Notes: generated by a model from the sequence alone, not told the origin. A DNA stretch of 64,000 nucleotides from Streptomyces shenzhenensis (GCF_003688995.1 NZ_PENI01000006.1:62001-126000), one strand, 5' to 3'; shown: positions 1 to 7,772, numbered from the stretch's first letter. Translations and numbers: made by a program.

Positions 1-156
1 GTCGCAATCTGGGACACGATCGAAGGCGCCGTGACAGCCTGGCAGGAAGCCGGAGAGCCCGACATCAGCGCGGTTCGCCTGGAAGTCACCCCCAAGGCAC
101 ATGCCTACTGGATCGGCGACAAGCCGGCCTTGCGCTGGGAACACCGGCTGGCCTGA
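1..156 (+). CDS. 3' end of a gene entering from the left; possibly an FxLD-type methyltransferase
   Basis: Frame 1 is open from the first base to a TGA at 154-156 and encodes 51 residues beginning VAIWDTIEGAVTAWQEAG and ending RWEHRLA. The pattern 'WDTIE..AW...G.P....RLEVTP....YWI' resembles the C-terminus of the protein-L-isoaspartate-type methyltransferases that accompany FxLD peptides in actinomycetes; that match is from memory and is only a suggestion. The start and most of the protein lie outside the window. The next 117 bases to the end of the following minus-strand gene hold nothing I recognise. Confidence 0.5.
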   Translation, partial: VAIWDTIEGAVTAWQEAGEPDISAVRLEVTPKAHAYWIGDKPALRWEHRLA

Positions 157-273
157 GACCCCGGCCGCGATCCGCAGCCGGAGGCTCCTGAGACGACGGT
201 TCCCCGCCCACCCGCGTGTGCCAGCACCGGCGCCGATACGCAGAGGGTCAGGCCCGCACCCCGTGACGGCCCG

Positions 274-1209
274 TCAGGGACGCGCGCGGCGAGTGGCGCG
301 GCGTCGGGCCTGAAGCAGCCGCGTGCCGTGCAGGGGCAGGGCTAGTAGGCCGGCGGTGGAGGACGACAGGGCCCACCAGGGGAAGGCGCCTCGCTGGAGT
401 TCCGTCAGCTGGGCGCTGAGTGCGAGCGCGAGGGGGAGGGCCGCCATGAGGGAGAGGGCCGACGCGACAGCGCGGCGGGAGCGGGCCACGGCGATCGCGG
501 TGGGCAGAATCAGGATCTGGGGCACGATCGAGAGGTAGGAGTCGCGCGGATCGAACTGGACCAGGTACTCCTCCTGCGGCCCGCCGAAGGTCATGACGGC
601 CGTGGCGGTCAGCGGAACCGCCAGGGCCAGTCCGACCAGGGCCACGGTCCAGCGGGCACCGTTGCCCACCGGGGGAAGGTCAGGAGGAGCGAGCAGGACG
701 AGGAGGGCGGCCACCGCCAGGCCGACGAGCGTCTTCCACTCCTGCGCGAACCCTTCGGCGCCGTGCAGCCAGCGCACCAGCGGCAGGGACGCGAGGGCGC
801 CGAGCAGCGCGAGGCCGGCGCCGATGCGCGCGGCGGACCAGCGGGCGATCAGGGTGAAGAACAGGACGGCGCACCAGGGCGCGTAGGCGGCAGGCGCGTA
901 CAGGAGCCGGTCCGCGTGGGGCCGTGAGGGAACGCACCAGGCGATGAGGAGCGACAGGCTCAAGGGCGCGGTGACGGCAACCAGGACGGGCACGGCGCGT
1001 GCCAGCAGGTGGCCGGCCGGGCGGGCCGAATCGAGGCGCGTCCGCAGGCGCAGCGCGTGGCCGATGACCGCGGACTTCTCAAGCGCTCCCGCCCACCGGC
1101 CCCGCTCCGCCTCGACATCGGCGATGACGGCGCTGACCTCCTGGGCGAACGCACGCCGGTAGGCCCCCGGATAGAGGCGGGTCGTCCAGTGCGTGGTCAT
1201 GTCGCTCAT
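274..1209 (-). CDS. Integral membrane protein paired with PadR regulator
   Basis: A 311-residue protein. The first ~65 residues (TRLYPGAYRRAFAQEVSAVIADVEAE) are soluble and amphipathic, a segment typical of membrane partners of PadR regulators (reading 'W..RLYP..YR..F..E'). The rest is seven or eight hydrophobic segments from about residue 68 to 295, ending in an Arg-rich tail (LLQARRRATRRARP). Its start overlaps the stop of the PadR gene by four bases, so the two are one transcript and probably translationally coupled. Function is unknown; by analogy the PadR protein controls this membrane protein. Confidence 0.75.
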   Translation of the reverse strand: MSDMTTHWTTRLYPGAYRRAFAQEVSAVIADVEAERGRWAGALEKSAVIGHALRLRTRLDSARPAGHLLARAVPVLVAVTAPLSLSLLIAWCVPSRPHADRLLYAPAAYAPWCAVLFFTLIARWSAARIGAGLALLGALASLPLVRWLHGAEGFAQEWKTLVGLAVAALLVLLAPPDLPPVGNGARWTVALVGLALAVPLTATAVMTFGGPQEEYLVQFDPRDSYLSIVPQILILPTAIAVARSRRAVASALSLMAALPLALALSAQLTELQRGAFPWWALSSSTAGLLALPLHGTRLLQARRRATRRARP

Positions 1210-1553
1210 CCGGTCGCTCCGTGCAGTCGGGGGAAGGTGACGGCGAGCCGACGGGTGGCCTCGTCGGCCGTGGACCGCAGCCGCTCGGCCTCCGCGGCGA
1301 GCACCTGGGACCCGGCCTCGGTCAGGGCGTAGGTGCGGCGCAGTCGTCCCTCGACGACCACCTCCTCCTCGACCCGGATGAGCTCCTCCTTGAGGAGGCG
1401 GTCCAGAGCGCCGTAGAGCGTGCCGGCGCGAAGGCGTACGCGGCCCTGCGAGATGGCGTCGACATCCTGCATGAGGCTGTAGCCGTGCTGCGGGCGGCCG
1501 GCAAGTGCCGTCAGGATCAGGAGAGTTGGCTCCCGAAGGGGTTGATGAGTCAC
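1206..1553 (-). CDS. PadR-family transcriptional regulator
   Basis: Winged-helix PadR regulator of 115 residues: REPTLLILTALAGRPQHGYSLMQDV then RLRAGTLYGALDRLLKEELI and RRTYALTEAG, the family's HTH and wing. The frame is open upstream to 1646, but I place the start at GTG 1553 (VTHQPLREPTLL) because that gives the usual family N-terminus and because the upstream stretch is a tandem-repeat operator with a promoter-like TATATG at 1567-1562, leaving almost no 5' leader. It probably represses itself and the membrane protein behind it. Confidence 0.85.
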   Translation of the reverse strand: MTHQPLREPTLLILTALAGRPQHGYSLMQDVDAISQGRVRLRAGTLYGALDRLLKEELIRVEEEVVVEGRLRRTYALTEAGSQVLAAEAERLRSTADEATRRLAVTFPRLHGATG

Positions 1554-1564
1554 ACGCGCAGCAT

Positions 1565-1598
1565 ATACCGGCAGCCGATACATACGGGTAGCCGATAC
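1565..1598 (-). promoter_or_regulatory. Tandem 17-bp repeat, probable PadR operator/promoter
   Basis: On the minus strand GTATCGGCTACCCGTAT is followed directly by GTATCGGCTGCCGGTAT, two 17-bp copies with 15 identical positions and no spacer. They lie 12-45 bases upstream of the GTG of the PadR gene and run into a TATATG box. Position and symmetry suggest an autoregulatory PadR operator; the -10-like box is about seven bases from the GTG, so the mRNA may be leaderless. Confidence 0.55.
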
Positions 1599-1747
1599 GT
1601 CAGAGAGGTCAGCCGGGGCTGAAGCGCGTGCGAACGCCCTGGGCACCGGCTGGACATCGGGCTCGTCGGTGGCGTAGGCGTGGCCGTTGACCCGCAGCGT
1701 GGCTGCCGGTAGCGGCCAACGATCGCTCCGCCGCAGCTCATGGCACT

Positions 1748-1759
1748 ATTGTGAGCAAT
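1748..1759. promoter_or_regulatory. Short palindrome upstream of TetR gene
   Basis: ATTG-TGAG-CAAT, arms of four with a four-base centre, in an AT-richer stretch (CACTATTGTGAGCAATGATT) 49 bases upstream of the TetR start. It is a candidate autoregulatory operator or part of the promoter; it is short and could be chance. Confidence 0.3.
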
Positions 1760-1807
1760 GATTCAGGTCCTGGAAACCCGCTTTCGCGGGGCCGCCGAGG
1801 AGGCGTC

Positions 1808-2455
1808 ATGGCATCGGGAAACCACGGACTTCAACCACGTAAACAGCCACGACAGGCCCGCGCGGAGCTCACCCGGCAGCGCATCCTCACCGCCGCTGCT
1901 CACGTTTTCGCCGAGTACGGCTATGCGGCGGGGACCACCAACCGGATCGCCGAGCAGGCCAGGATCTCGATCGGCTCGCTGTACCAGTACTACCCGAACA
2001 AGGACGCGATCCTGATCGAGATGCTGACCCGCCACCTCGACGCCGGGACGGCCGCCGCCATGGCTGCCGCCGGCTATGACGAGGAGGGGGTTCCCGGTCC
2101 CCTCGAAGAGATCCTCCGCGGTCAAGTGCATACCGCGATCGCCAACCATCGCGACGATCCGCAGCTGCTGCGCGTCATGGCCGAGGCGCCCCGCTCCCCG
2201 GAACTGTTCGAAAAGATCGAGCAGATCCAGACGGAAAGAGTCGCCCACGCCCGCGAGTTGCTCGAACACCACCCGGAGGTCCGGGTCGACGACAAGCAGA
2301 CGGCGGCCCAGTTGCTCGTCTCCACGATCGAGCACGTCGTCCACATGCTCATCGCCGCGCCCATGGCCGTGGATGCCGGTCGGCTGGAGAACGAACTCGT
2401 GGCGATGCTCACCCGTTACCTCACGGCGGCACAGCCGTTGCGCACGGGGCGTTGA
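1808..2455 (+). CDS. TetR/AcrR-family transcriptional regulator
   Basis: A 215-residue TetR regulator. The DNA-binding part is at residues ~17-63: RAELTRQRILTAAAHVFAEYGYAAGTTNRIAEQARISIGSLYQYYPNKDAIL. The C-terminal ligand domain is of the common type seen with HTH_45/TetR_C groups (LRVMAEAPRSPELFEKIEQIQTERVAHARELLE). The ATG at 1808 is chosen over the in-frame codon at 1751 because GAGGAGG lies five bases upstream of it. No drug pump or enzyme gene sits beside it, so its target is not given by context; PadR lies divergently upstream. Confidence 0.85.
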   Translation: MASGNHGLQPRKQPRQARAELTRQRILTAAAHVFAEYGYAAGTTNRIAEQARISIGSLYQYYPNKDAILIEMLTRHLDAGTAAAMAAAGYDEEGVPGPLEEILRGQVHTAIANHRDDPQLLRVMAEAPRSPELFEKIEQIQTERVAHARELLEHHPEVRVDDKQTAAQLLVSTIEHVVHMLIAAPMAVDAGRLENELVAMLTRYLTAAQPLRTGR

Positions 2456-2466
2456 CCGACGCGGAA

Positions 2467-2494
2467 AGGGGCACGACCAGTTGGCCGTGCCCCT
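2467..2494. terminator. Hairpin between convergent genes
   Basis: Arms AGGGGCACG and CGTGCCCCT with a ten-base loop, in the 50-base gap between the TetR stop and the end of the convergent DUF397 gene. It has no U-tract, as is usual in Streptomyces, and could serve both strands. Confidence 0.6.
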
Positions 2495-2505
2495 CCGTGG
2501 TTACG

Positions 2506-2697
2506 TCACTTGAGGTCGTGCAGGAAGGCACCCCATGCCTGCGGCGCGACGGCAACGCGTCCCGCCTCGGGGTACTTGGAGTCACGGACGGCGACGAGCG
2601 CGGTGAGGTTGGCGACCTCGACGCATTGACCGCCGTTGCTGCCGCTGTACGACGCCTTGTGCCACGTCACGGTACTCAGTTGCTGACCGTTCTCCAT
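2506..2697 (-). CDS. DUF397 small protein, copy 3
   Basis: A 63-residue protein MENGQQLSTVTWHKASYSGSNGG..CVEVA followed by VAVRDSK and W..FL..LK, the complete DUF397 signature (W.KS.YSG..G..CVEVA....VAVRDSK...G). It is the last of three consecutive copies behind an XRE/DUF5753 regulator. DUF397 proteins act with such regulators as in the Scr1/Scr2 and AbaA/WhiJ loci of Streptomyces, apparently as modulators or toxin-like partners. Identity with the other two copies is high enough to indicate local duplication. Confidence 0.85.
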   Translation of the reverse strand: MENGQQLSTVTWHKASYSGSNGGQCVEVANLTALVAVRDSKYPEAGRVAVAPQAWGAFLHDLK

Positions 2698-2730
2698 AGC
2701 GTTCCTCCATCGCGTGGGGTCGCTGAAGGT

Positions 2731-2922
2731 CTACTTGAGATGGTGCAGAAACGCGGTCCAGGTGCCCGCGGCGACGGCGAGCCGCCCGGCCTCGGGGTTC
2801 TTCGAGTCACGGACAGCGACGAACGCGGTGAGGTTGGCGACCTCAACGCATTCACCGCCGGTGTTTCCGGTGTACGACGACTTGCGCCACCGCACAGTCC
2901 TCGGCGGCTGACCGTTCTCCAT
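2731..2922 (-). CDS. DUF397 small protein, copy 2
   Basis: A 63-residue protein with MENGQPPRTVRWRKSSYTGNTGG, CVEVANLTAFVAVRDSKNPEAGRLAV and a WTAFLHHLK tail. Its start region (GGAGGGACGCTATGGAG type spacing) matches that of the neighbours. It shares MENGQ..., CVEVANLTA.VAVRDSK and PEAGR with the downstream copy (2506-2697), which is therefore its closest relative; the copy nearest the regulator is more divergent. Confidence 0.85.
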   Translation of the reverse strand: MENGQPPRTVRWRKSSYTGNTGGECVEVANLTAFVAVRDSKNPEAGRLAVAAGTWTAFLHHLK

Positions 2923-2954
2923 AGCGTCCCTCCATCACATGGGGTCGCTCAAGG

Positions 2955-3146
2955 TCACTTGAGTTCGCGCAGAAACGCGGCCCAGGTCCCCGGAGCGACG
3001 GCGAACTGCCCCGCCCCCGGGTCCTTGGAGTCACGGACGGCGACCTCGTGGTCAAGGTCAGCGACCTCGACGCACTCACCGCCATCGGGGCCGCTGTAAC
3101 TGGACTTACGCCACGTCACAGCCTTCGTCTGCCGACTGGTCTCCAT
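2955..3146 (-). CDS. DUF397 small protein, copy 1, overlapping the XRE gene
   Basis: A 63-residue DUF397 protein (METSRQTKAVTWRKSSYSG, CVEVADLDHEVAVRDSK, W.AFLRELK). Its ATG lies 41 bases inside the 3' end of the XRE regulator gene, the usual arrangement for this pair and a sign of translational coupling. The Asp-rich ADLDHE segment distinguishes it from copies 2 and 3. Confidence 0.88.
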   Translation of the reverse strand: METSRQTKAVTWRKSSYSGPDGGECVEVADLDHEVAVRDSKDPGAGQFAVAPGTWAAFLRELK

Positions 3147-3954
3147 AACGGTCCTCCATCACGCCAGCGATCAGGTCGGCCGAGTCCTCCGGAGAGAGGG
3201 CAGTGGCCTGCAAACGAGCGTAACCGACCGAACGCTCCCTGATTACTTGCGGATTGGCCGTCATGTGCCCCTGGTCGTAACCCTCGAAGTAGTGCAAATC
3301 GGGGTCACTGTCGAAACGCAGCAGTGTGAACGCGCCCCTCATGCCCGTATGTGCCCCGACCTCGAACGGCAGCACCTGGAGGTGCACCCACGGCTTGTCC
3401 CGGAGGGTCAACAGATGCGCGAGTTGTTCGCGCATCACCGCACGGCCACCGACCGCTTGAAGCAGCACGGACTCGTCCATGACCACCCATAGCACAGGCG
3501 ACTGCTCACGCTTCAGGATGCGCTGCCGCTCCATCCTGGCCGCGACCCTCTCCTCAAGCCGGTCCTGATTGTCGATGCCCAACATGGCTGCCGCGTACCG
3601 CGGGGTCTGGAGCAGCCCGTATACCAACTGGCACTGATAGGTGGAGATGTAGCCGGCCTTCGCCTCCATCTCCGCGTACGGCTGGAACCAATGCGGGAGT
3701 TGGCTACGAAGGACCAGGCCCACCAGCCGCGAAAAGCAACCGTCGGTCATGAGGGCCGCGTCCACCCGTTCGGCGAACTCCCGCGTCGGTACCTTCAGCG
3801 TGGTCTCGATCTGGCCGATCAGTGAGCCCGTGCAGAAGACGATGCCGCCGAGTTCCTTCTGCGTCAGCCCCGCTTCCTCGCGTTTTCGGCGCAGCTCGTA
3901 GCCGAAGTAGTCCAACGGCGATGCACTCGGGTCGAGTTCACGGATCTGGGCCAT
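3106..3954 (-). CDS. XRE-family regulator with DUF5753 domain (Scr1/WhiJ type)
   Basis: A 282-residue protein. Residues ~16-70 are an XRE helix-turn-helix (YFGYELRRKREEAGLTQKELGGIVFCTGSLIGQIET). Residues ~95-270 are the DUF5753 domain, with FQPYAEMEAKAGYISTYQCQLVYGLLQTPRYAAAML and an ERVAARMERQ helix. It matches the Scr1 antitoxin-like/WhiJ regulators, which pair with DUF397 proteins and influence development or stress responses. Its 3' end overlaps DUF397 copy 1. The start at 3954 precedes the HTH by the usual short leader. Confidence 0.9.
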   Translation of the reverse strand: MAQIRELDPSASPLDYFGYELRRKREEAGLTQKELGGIVFCTGSLIGQIETTLKVPTREFAERVDAALMTDGCFSRLVGLVLRSQLPHWFQPYAEMEAKAGYISTYQCQLVYGLLQTPRYAAAMLGIDNQDRLEERVAARMERQRILKREQSPVLWVVMDESVLLQAVGGRAVMREQLAHLLTLRDKPWVHLQVLPFEVGAHTGMRGAFTLLRFDSDPDLHYFEGYDQGHMTANPQVIRERSVGYARLQATALSPEDSADLIAGVMEDRYGDQSADEGCDVA

Positions 3955-4061
3955 GTAGCTGAGCGTAACCGAACGACTCCGCCGACGTGGGGGAAATCAC
4001 AAAACCGACCTACACGGGAGCAGTCCGTGCCCGAGGAGGCCCAGCCAGAGGCTGCCGCCCT

Positions 4062-4090
4062 CCGATTGATGCATCTGATGCATCAATCGG
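4062..4090. promoter_or_regulatory. 29-bp perfect palindrome ahead of the catabolic operon
   Basis: Arms CCGATTGATGCATC and GATGCATCAATCGG around a single central T: 14 of 14 bases pair. It lies 81-109 bases upstream of the RidA start, in the gap divergent from the XRE regulator. Its length, AT-richness and single-base centre suggest the operator of a dimeric repressor or activator for the catabolic island. It could form a hairpin in RNA, but no gene end is near enough for a terminator of the plus strand. Confidence 0.65.
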
Positions 4091-4170
4091 CTCCGACATT
4101 CACTTGGTCCGCCCGGGGTGGCTACATACCGTCGAGGAACGCCAACTGCCCCTTGGACAAAGGAGTCCGT

Positions 4171-4578
4171 GTGAAAAGGCGCAGCGTTCATCTAGAGGGT
4201 TTCTCGCACGAGAACCCGGTCCCGGCAGCGTGCCGCGTGGGCGATCTGCTCGTCACCGGCGCGATCCACGGTGGCGGCCGAGGCTCCGCTCCAGCGGACT
4301 TTCCGCCCGGCATGGCGGAGCAGGCGCGCGTGATGTTCGACCGCGTGGCCGCCCTCCTGGAGGCGGAGGGCGGCTCGCTCGACGACGTCGCCAAGTTCTC
4401 GATCCGCATCGCCGAGCCCGCCCACCGCAAGGAACTCAACGAGCAGTGGTGCTCCCTGTTCCCTGATCCGTCGAGCCGGCCCGCCCGTCAGGTGACGGTC
4501 GGCACGACCCAGCCGCACATTCTGGTGCAGTGCGAGGTGCTCGCAGTGCTCACCGTCGACGGAGATCGTGATGCCTGA
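4171..4578 (+). CDS. RidA-family (Rid) protein, first gene of the catabolic island
   Basis: A 135-residue member of the YjgF/RidA family: DLLVTGAIHGG near the start, FDRVAALLEAEGGSLDDVAKFSIRIAEPAHRKELNEQW in the middle and SSRPARQVTVG...HILVQCEVLAVL at the end. The arginine of the RP/R motif that binds the 2-imino acid carboxylate is present. RidA proteins hydrolyse reactive enamine/imine intermediates; in catabolic operons related members act on ring-opening intermediates. Start GTG 4171 follows AAAGGAG by five bases. The last codons overlap the start of the next gene by eleven bases. Confidence 0.85.
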   Translation: MKRRSVHLEGFSHENPVPAACRVGDLLVTGAIHGGGRGSAPADFPPGMAEQARVMFDRVAALLEAEGGSLDDVAKFSIRIAEPAHRKELNEQWCSLFPDPSSRPARQVTVGTTQPHILVQCEVLAVLTVDGDRDA

Positions 4579-5461
4579 CTACGCCCACTTCGATGCCGCC
4601 ACGCGGGAACCCGCCCAGCCGACTCCCGCTCTCGCATGTGACAGCCAGACCCATATATTCGGTGCCCCCGATCGCTTCCCGACCAGGCCGGACGCCGCCT
4701 ACGTGGTGCACGACGCCACGGTGGAGGCGATGCTCGACATGCACAAGATGCTCGGGATCGAGCGCGGAGTCATCGTCCAGTCCACGGTCTACGGCACCGA
4801 CCACGACGCGCTGATCGAAGCACTGCACATCGCGGGCCCGGGCTACCGGGGCTGCGGCGTCGTCAACGACAGCGTCGACGACGACCACCTGGCCCGCATG
4901 CACGAGGCCGGAGTACGTGGCGCGCGCTTCAACTTCCACCCCAAGCTGAAGAACGCCCTGCCGACACCGGACGAGGTGCGCCGGACGGCCGAGCGGGTGG
5001 TGCCGCTGGGATGGCACCTCAAGCTGCACATGAACGGCATCGACCCCTGGGAGGTGACGCCGCTGCTCGAGGACCTGGAGGCGGACGTCGTCATCGACCA
5101 CATGGGGCCGCTGCAGTACGGGCTCGGGCTCGACGACCCGCACTTCCGGCACATCACGGATCTGCTCCGGCGGGGCAACTGGTGGGTCATGCTGTCGAAC
5201 GGGGACCGCCGTTCCGTGGCCGGCTATCCGTGGGACGACGCCACGGTCTACGCCCGCGAGTACATCGACCGGGCCCCGGACCGGGTGCTGTGGGCCACCG
5301 ACTGGCCGCACCCGCTGCACGCAGGCCCGGTCCCCAACGACGGTGACCTGATGGATCTGCTGTCCCGCTACGCGCCCGACCCGGCGGTGCGCGAGCAGAT
5401 CCTCGTCACCAACCCCCACCACCTCTTCTGTTTCGAGGACGGGGGCATACGTGGCGAGTGA
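4568..5461 (+). CDS. Amidohydrolase-superfamily lactonase, LigI-like
   Basis: A 297-residue TIM-barrel hydrolase. It carries CDSQTHIFG at the first strand, KLHMNG and VVIDHMGP in the middle, and VLWATDWPHP with the strand-8 Asp. These fit the 2-pyrone-4,6-dicarboxylate lactonase (LigI) and related dicarboxylate-lactone hydrolases. The first His of the usual HxH is Gln here (Q-T-H), as in a subgroup of these enzymes. Start is GTG 4568 or ATG 4571, with GGAG just upstream; both overlap the RidA stop. Likely role: opening a lactone or ring intermediate in the pathway coded by this island. The exact substrate is not shown. Confidence 0.75.
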   Translation: MMPDYAHFDAATREPAQPTPALACDSQTHIFGAPDRFPTRPDAAYVVHDATVEAMLDMHKMLGIERGVIVQSTVYGTDHDALIEALHIAGPGYRGCGVVNDSVDDDHLARMHEAGVRGARFNFHPKLKNALPTPDEVRRTAERVVPLGWHLKLHMNGIDPWEVTPLLEDLEADVVIDHMGPLQYGLGLDDPHFRHITDLLRRGNWWVMLSNGDRRSVAGYPWDDATVYAREYIDRAPDRVLWATDWPHPLHAGPVPNDGDLMDLLSRYAPDPAVREQILVTNPHHLFCFEDGGIRGE

Positions 5462-6791
5462 ACTCAAGTCCGGCCCAGCAGTGCAGGAGGACCGGCTGTC
5501 GTCGAGCGACTGGAAGGCGCTGGGCGTGGCCGTCGTCGGCTGGTCGGTCGACATGTACGACCTGCTGGTCATCCTGCACGTCGCGTCCTACGTCTCCGAG
5601 TCGTTCTTCCCCTCCGACAGCCCGTTGCTGAGCCTCACGGCCACCTACGCGGCCTTCGCGGTGAGCCTGGTCGTCCGGCCCGTCGGGGCGCTGGTCTTCG
5701 GCTCGCTCGCGGATCGGGCCGGCCGACGCCGGGCGATGACGATCTCGGTCCTCGGCGCGGGTGTCTTCACCGCCGCGATGGGCTTCCTGCCCGGCATCGG
5801 CGTGATCGGTGTCGTGGCACCGGTGCTGCTGCTGGTGCTGCGCGTCGTGCAGGGACTGTTCGTCGGTGGGATCACCGCCTCGACCCACACCCTGGCCACC
5901 GAGTCGTTGCCCGAACGGTGGCGTGGCATGGCCGCGGGCCTGATCAAAGGCGGTGGCGGAAGTCTCGCCGTAGTGGTGATCAACCTTCTGGTCATCGTCC
6001 TGATCGCGGTGCTGGGACAGGAGGAGTTCGCCGCCTGGGGATGGCGGGCCCTGTTCGTCTTCGCGCTGGTGGGTTCCCTGGGGAACTACCTGGTGCTCCG
6101 GCACGTGGAGGAGTCGCCGGCGTGGCTCGCGAGGCAGGCGGGGAGCGGCGCCTCCGGCGGCCGGGAGCCGACTGCCACCCCCGTCCGGGCCCTGTTCTCG
6201 GCCCGGTGGCGCAAGCTGGTGATGGTGACGGCGGCCATCGTCTTCACCGCCTCCGCCCCCTACTACCTGACGACCGGAATCCTGCCGACGGTGTACAAGC
6301 AGGTCCTCGGCCTGTCCCAGGACGCCGCGAGCACCTTCCTGATCATCAATGTGTCGCTGTCGGCTGCCATCGCCGCGGTCTGCGGCCATGCGAGCCAGCG
6401 CGTCGGCCGGCGCCGCGTCTTCCTGGCCTCCGGGGTCGCCTGCCTGGTCCTGATCCCCGGGCTGTACCTGGTGATGCAGGCACGGCCCGCGGAGTGGGTC
6501 CTGCTGGTGTGCGGCGCCGTGATGGTGATGGCGTCCGGGGCGATCAGCGCACCCTTGATCATCTTCGTGAACGAGCTGTTCCCCACGGAGATCCGGTCGA
6601 CCGCGACCGCGTTCTCCTGGAGCGTCGGATACGGCCTGAGCGGGCTGCTGCCAACGGTGATCACCGGCGTCAGCGGCGGCCTGGACGCCGTCATCCCGGT
6701 GCTGGCGGTGAGCGCCGCGGTCATCACGCTCGGGTTCCTCGTTCTCGTGCTGCGCGCCGAGGAGACACGTGGTGCGCTCAGCGCGGCGTGA
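5451..6791 (+). CDS. MFS transporter (metabolite/aromatic acid:H+ symporter type)
   Basis: A 446-residue, 12-segment major facilitator. The first helix has VVGWSVDMYDLLVI, whose D.YD pattern is typical of sugar-acid and aromatic-acid symporters. The loop 2-3 motif is GSLADRAGRRRAM, and a second copy, ASQRVGRRRVFL, lies after helix 8. ESLPERWRGMAAG follows helix 4. GTG 5451 overlaps the stop of the preceding hydrolase, so it is translated from the same mRNA and most likely imports the pathway substrate. Confidence 0.85.
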   Translation: MASELKSGPAVQEDRLSSSDWKALGVAVVGWSVDMYDLLVILHVASYVSESFFPSDSPLLSLTATYAAFAVSLVVRPVGALVFGSLADRAGRRRAMTISVLGAGVFTAAMGFLPGIGVIGVVAPVLLLVLRVVQGLFVGGITASTHTLATESLPERWRGMAAGLIKGGGGSLAVVVINLLVIVLIAVLGQEEFAAWGWRALFVFALVGSLGNYLVLRHVEESPAWLARQAGSGASGGREPTATPVRALFSARWRKLVMVTAAIVFTASAPYYLTTGILPTVYKQVLGLSQDAASTFLIINVSLSAAIAAVCGHASQRVGRRRVFLASGVACLVLIPGLYLVMQARPAEWVLLVCGAVMVMASGAISAPLIIFVNELFPTEIRSTATAFSWSVGYGLSGLLPTVITGVSGGLDAVIPVLAVSAAVITLGFLVLVLRAEETRGALSAA

Positions 6792-7695
6792 CCGGCCCGA
6801 GCCAGCCCTGTCGCCGCGCTTCCCGCTGGAGGACGTCAGCGAGCAGACAGACCACCTCAGGAGCGTCCGCACGATGGACCAGACGCACCGGAAGCATCGC
6901 GAAGTCATCGGCCACCGGCACGAACGCGATATCCGGAAGCCGGCTGAGCTGCGCGGATGCCGCAAGGAGCGCGACGGACGCCGTCTGCCGCTGCACGGCC
7001 ATCAGTCGGCTGCCGGGCACGGTGTTCCGCACGGCCTCGGGCACATAGCCCGCCTCGGCGAAGATGCCGTCGACCATGGCCTGGTATCCCGGCGCCAGCG
7101 AGGACGGGGTGGTCACGAACCGCTCACCGCGCAACTCCGCCAGGTGAACGCTGTCGCGGCCGGCCAGCGGATGCGTCTCGGGCATGGCGATGACGAGGCG
7201 TTCACACCGCAGCAGCAGCGAGACGAGTTCGTCGTCGACCGGGTCGTACCGGACCAGTCCGACATCGCACTGACGTCGTCGCAGGGACTCCAGGACGTCC
7301 GACTCCCATGCCTCCACGGCCTGGAACGTGAGATGGGGCAGCGCCTGCTCCATGTGGCCGACCAGGACCGGCAGCGTCTCGTAACCCACGCTGAGCGTGT
7401 AGGTGATGCGCACGGTGCCGCGTTCCCCCGCGGCGGTCTCCTGGGCACGTGCGACGGCCTCGTCGAAGAGCTGCAGCACCTTGGCGACGTCGGCGGTGAA
7501 ATCCCGGCCGGCGGGCGACAGGCGCACATTGCGCGTGTCACGCACCAGCAGTTGGACCCCCATCCGCCGTTCCAGTCGCTTGATCCGCTGGCTGAGTGCC
7601 GGCTGCTCGATGTGCAGCCGCTCCGCCGCCCTGGCGAAGTGCAGTTCCTCGGCCAGCACGGCGAACGACCGCAGAACAGCCAGATCCACATCCAC
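6778..7695 (-). CDS. LysR-family transcriptional regulator
   Basis: A 305-residue LysR regulator. Residues 1-60 form the winged HTH (LAVLRSFAVLAEELHFARAAERLHIEQPALSQRIKRLERRMGVQLLVRDTRNVRLSPAG); the rest is the two-lobed effector domain (CDVGLVRYDPVDDELVSLLL, TTPSSLAPGYQAMVDGIFAEAGYVPEAV). The gene lies in the middle of the island on the opposite strand. Its end overlaps the MFS stop by 14 bases and its start is 77 bases from the DapA-family gene, so it very likely controls the rightward half and responds to a pathway acid. Confidence 0.9.
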   Translation of the reverse strand: MDVDLAVLRSFAVLAEELHFARAAERLHIEQPALSQRIKRLERRMGVQLLVRDTRNVRLSPAGRDFTADVAKVLQLFDEAVARAQETAAGERGTVRITYTLSVGYETLPVLVGHMEQALPHLTFQAVEAWESDVLESLRRRQCDVGLVRYDPVDDELVSLLLRCERLVIAMPETHPLAGRDSVHLAELRGERFVTTPSSLAPGYQAMVDGIFAEAGYVPEAVRNTVPGSRLMAVQRQTASVALLAASAQLSRLPDIAFVPVADDFAMLPVRLVHRADAPEVVCLLADVLQREARRQGWLGPVTPR

Positions 7696-7710
7696 ACACC
7701 GACCGTATCA

Positions 7711-7720
7711 ACAGCGCTGT
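7711..7720. promoter_or_regulatory. Palindrome in the LysR/DapA divergent promoter
   Basis: ACAGCGCTGT, a perfect 10-bp palindrome inside the 77-bp gap between the LysR start and the divergent DapA-family gene. LysR proteins normally bind such gaps; this is a candidate site, although no classical T-N11-A is centred on it. Confidence 0.35.
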
Positions 7721-7772
7721 CGGCACCCCGTCCCCTTGGCGGGCCGACGCTGTCCGACCGAAGGAGGCCGAC

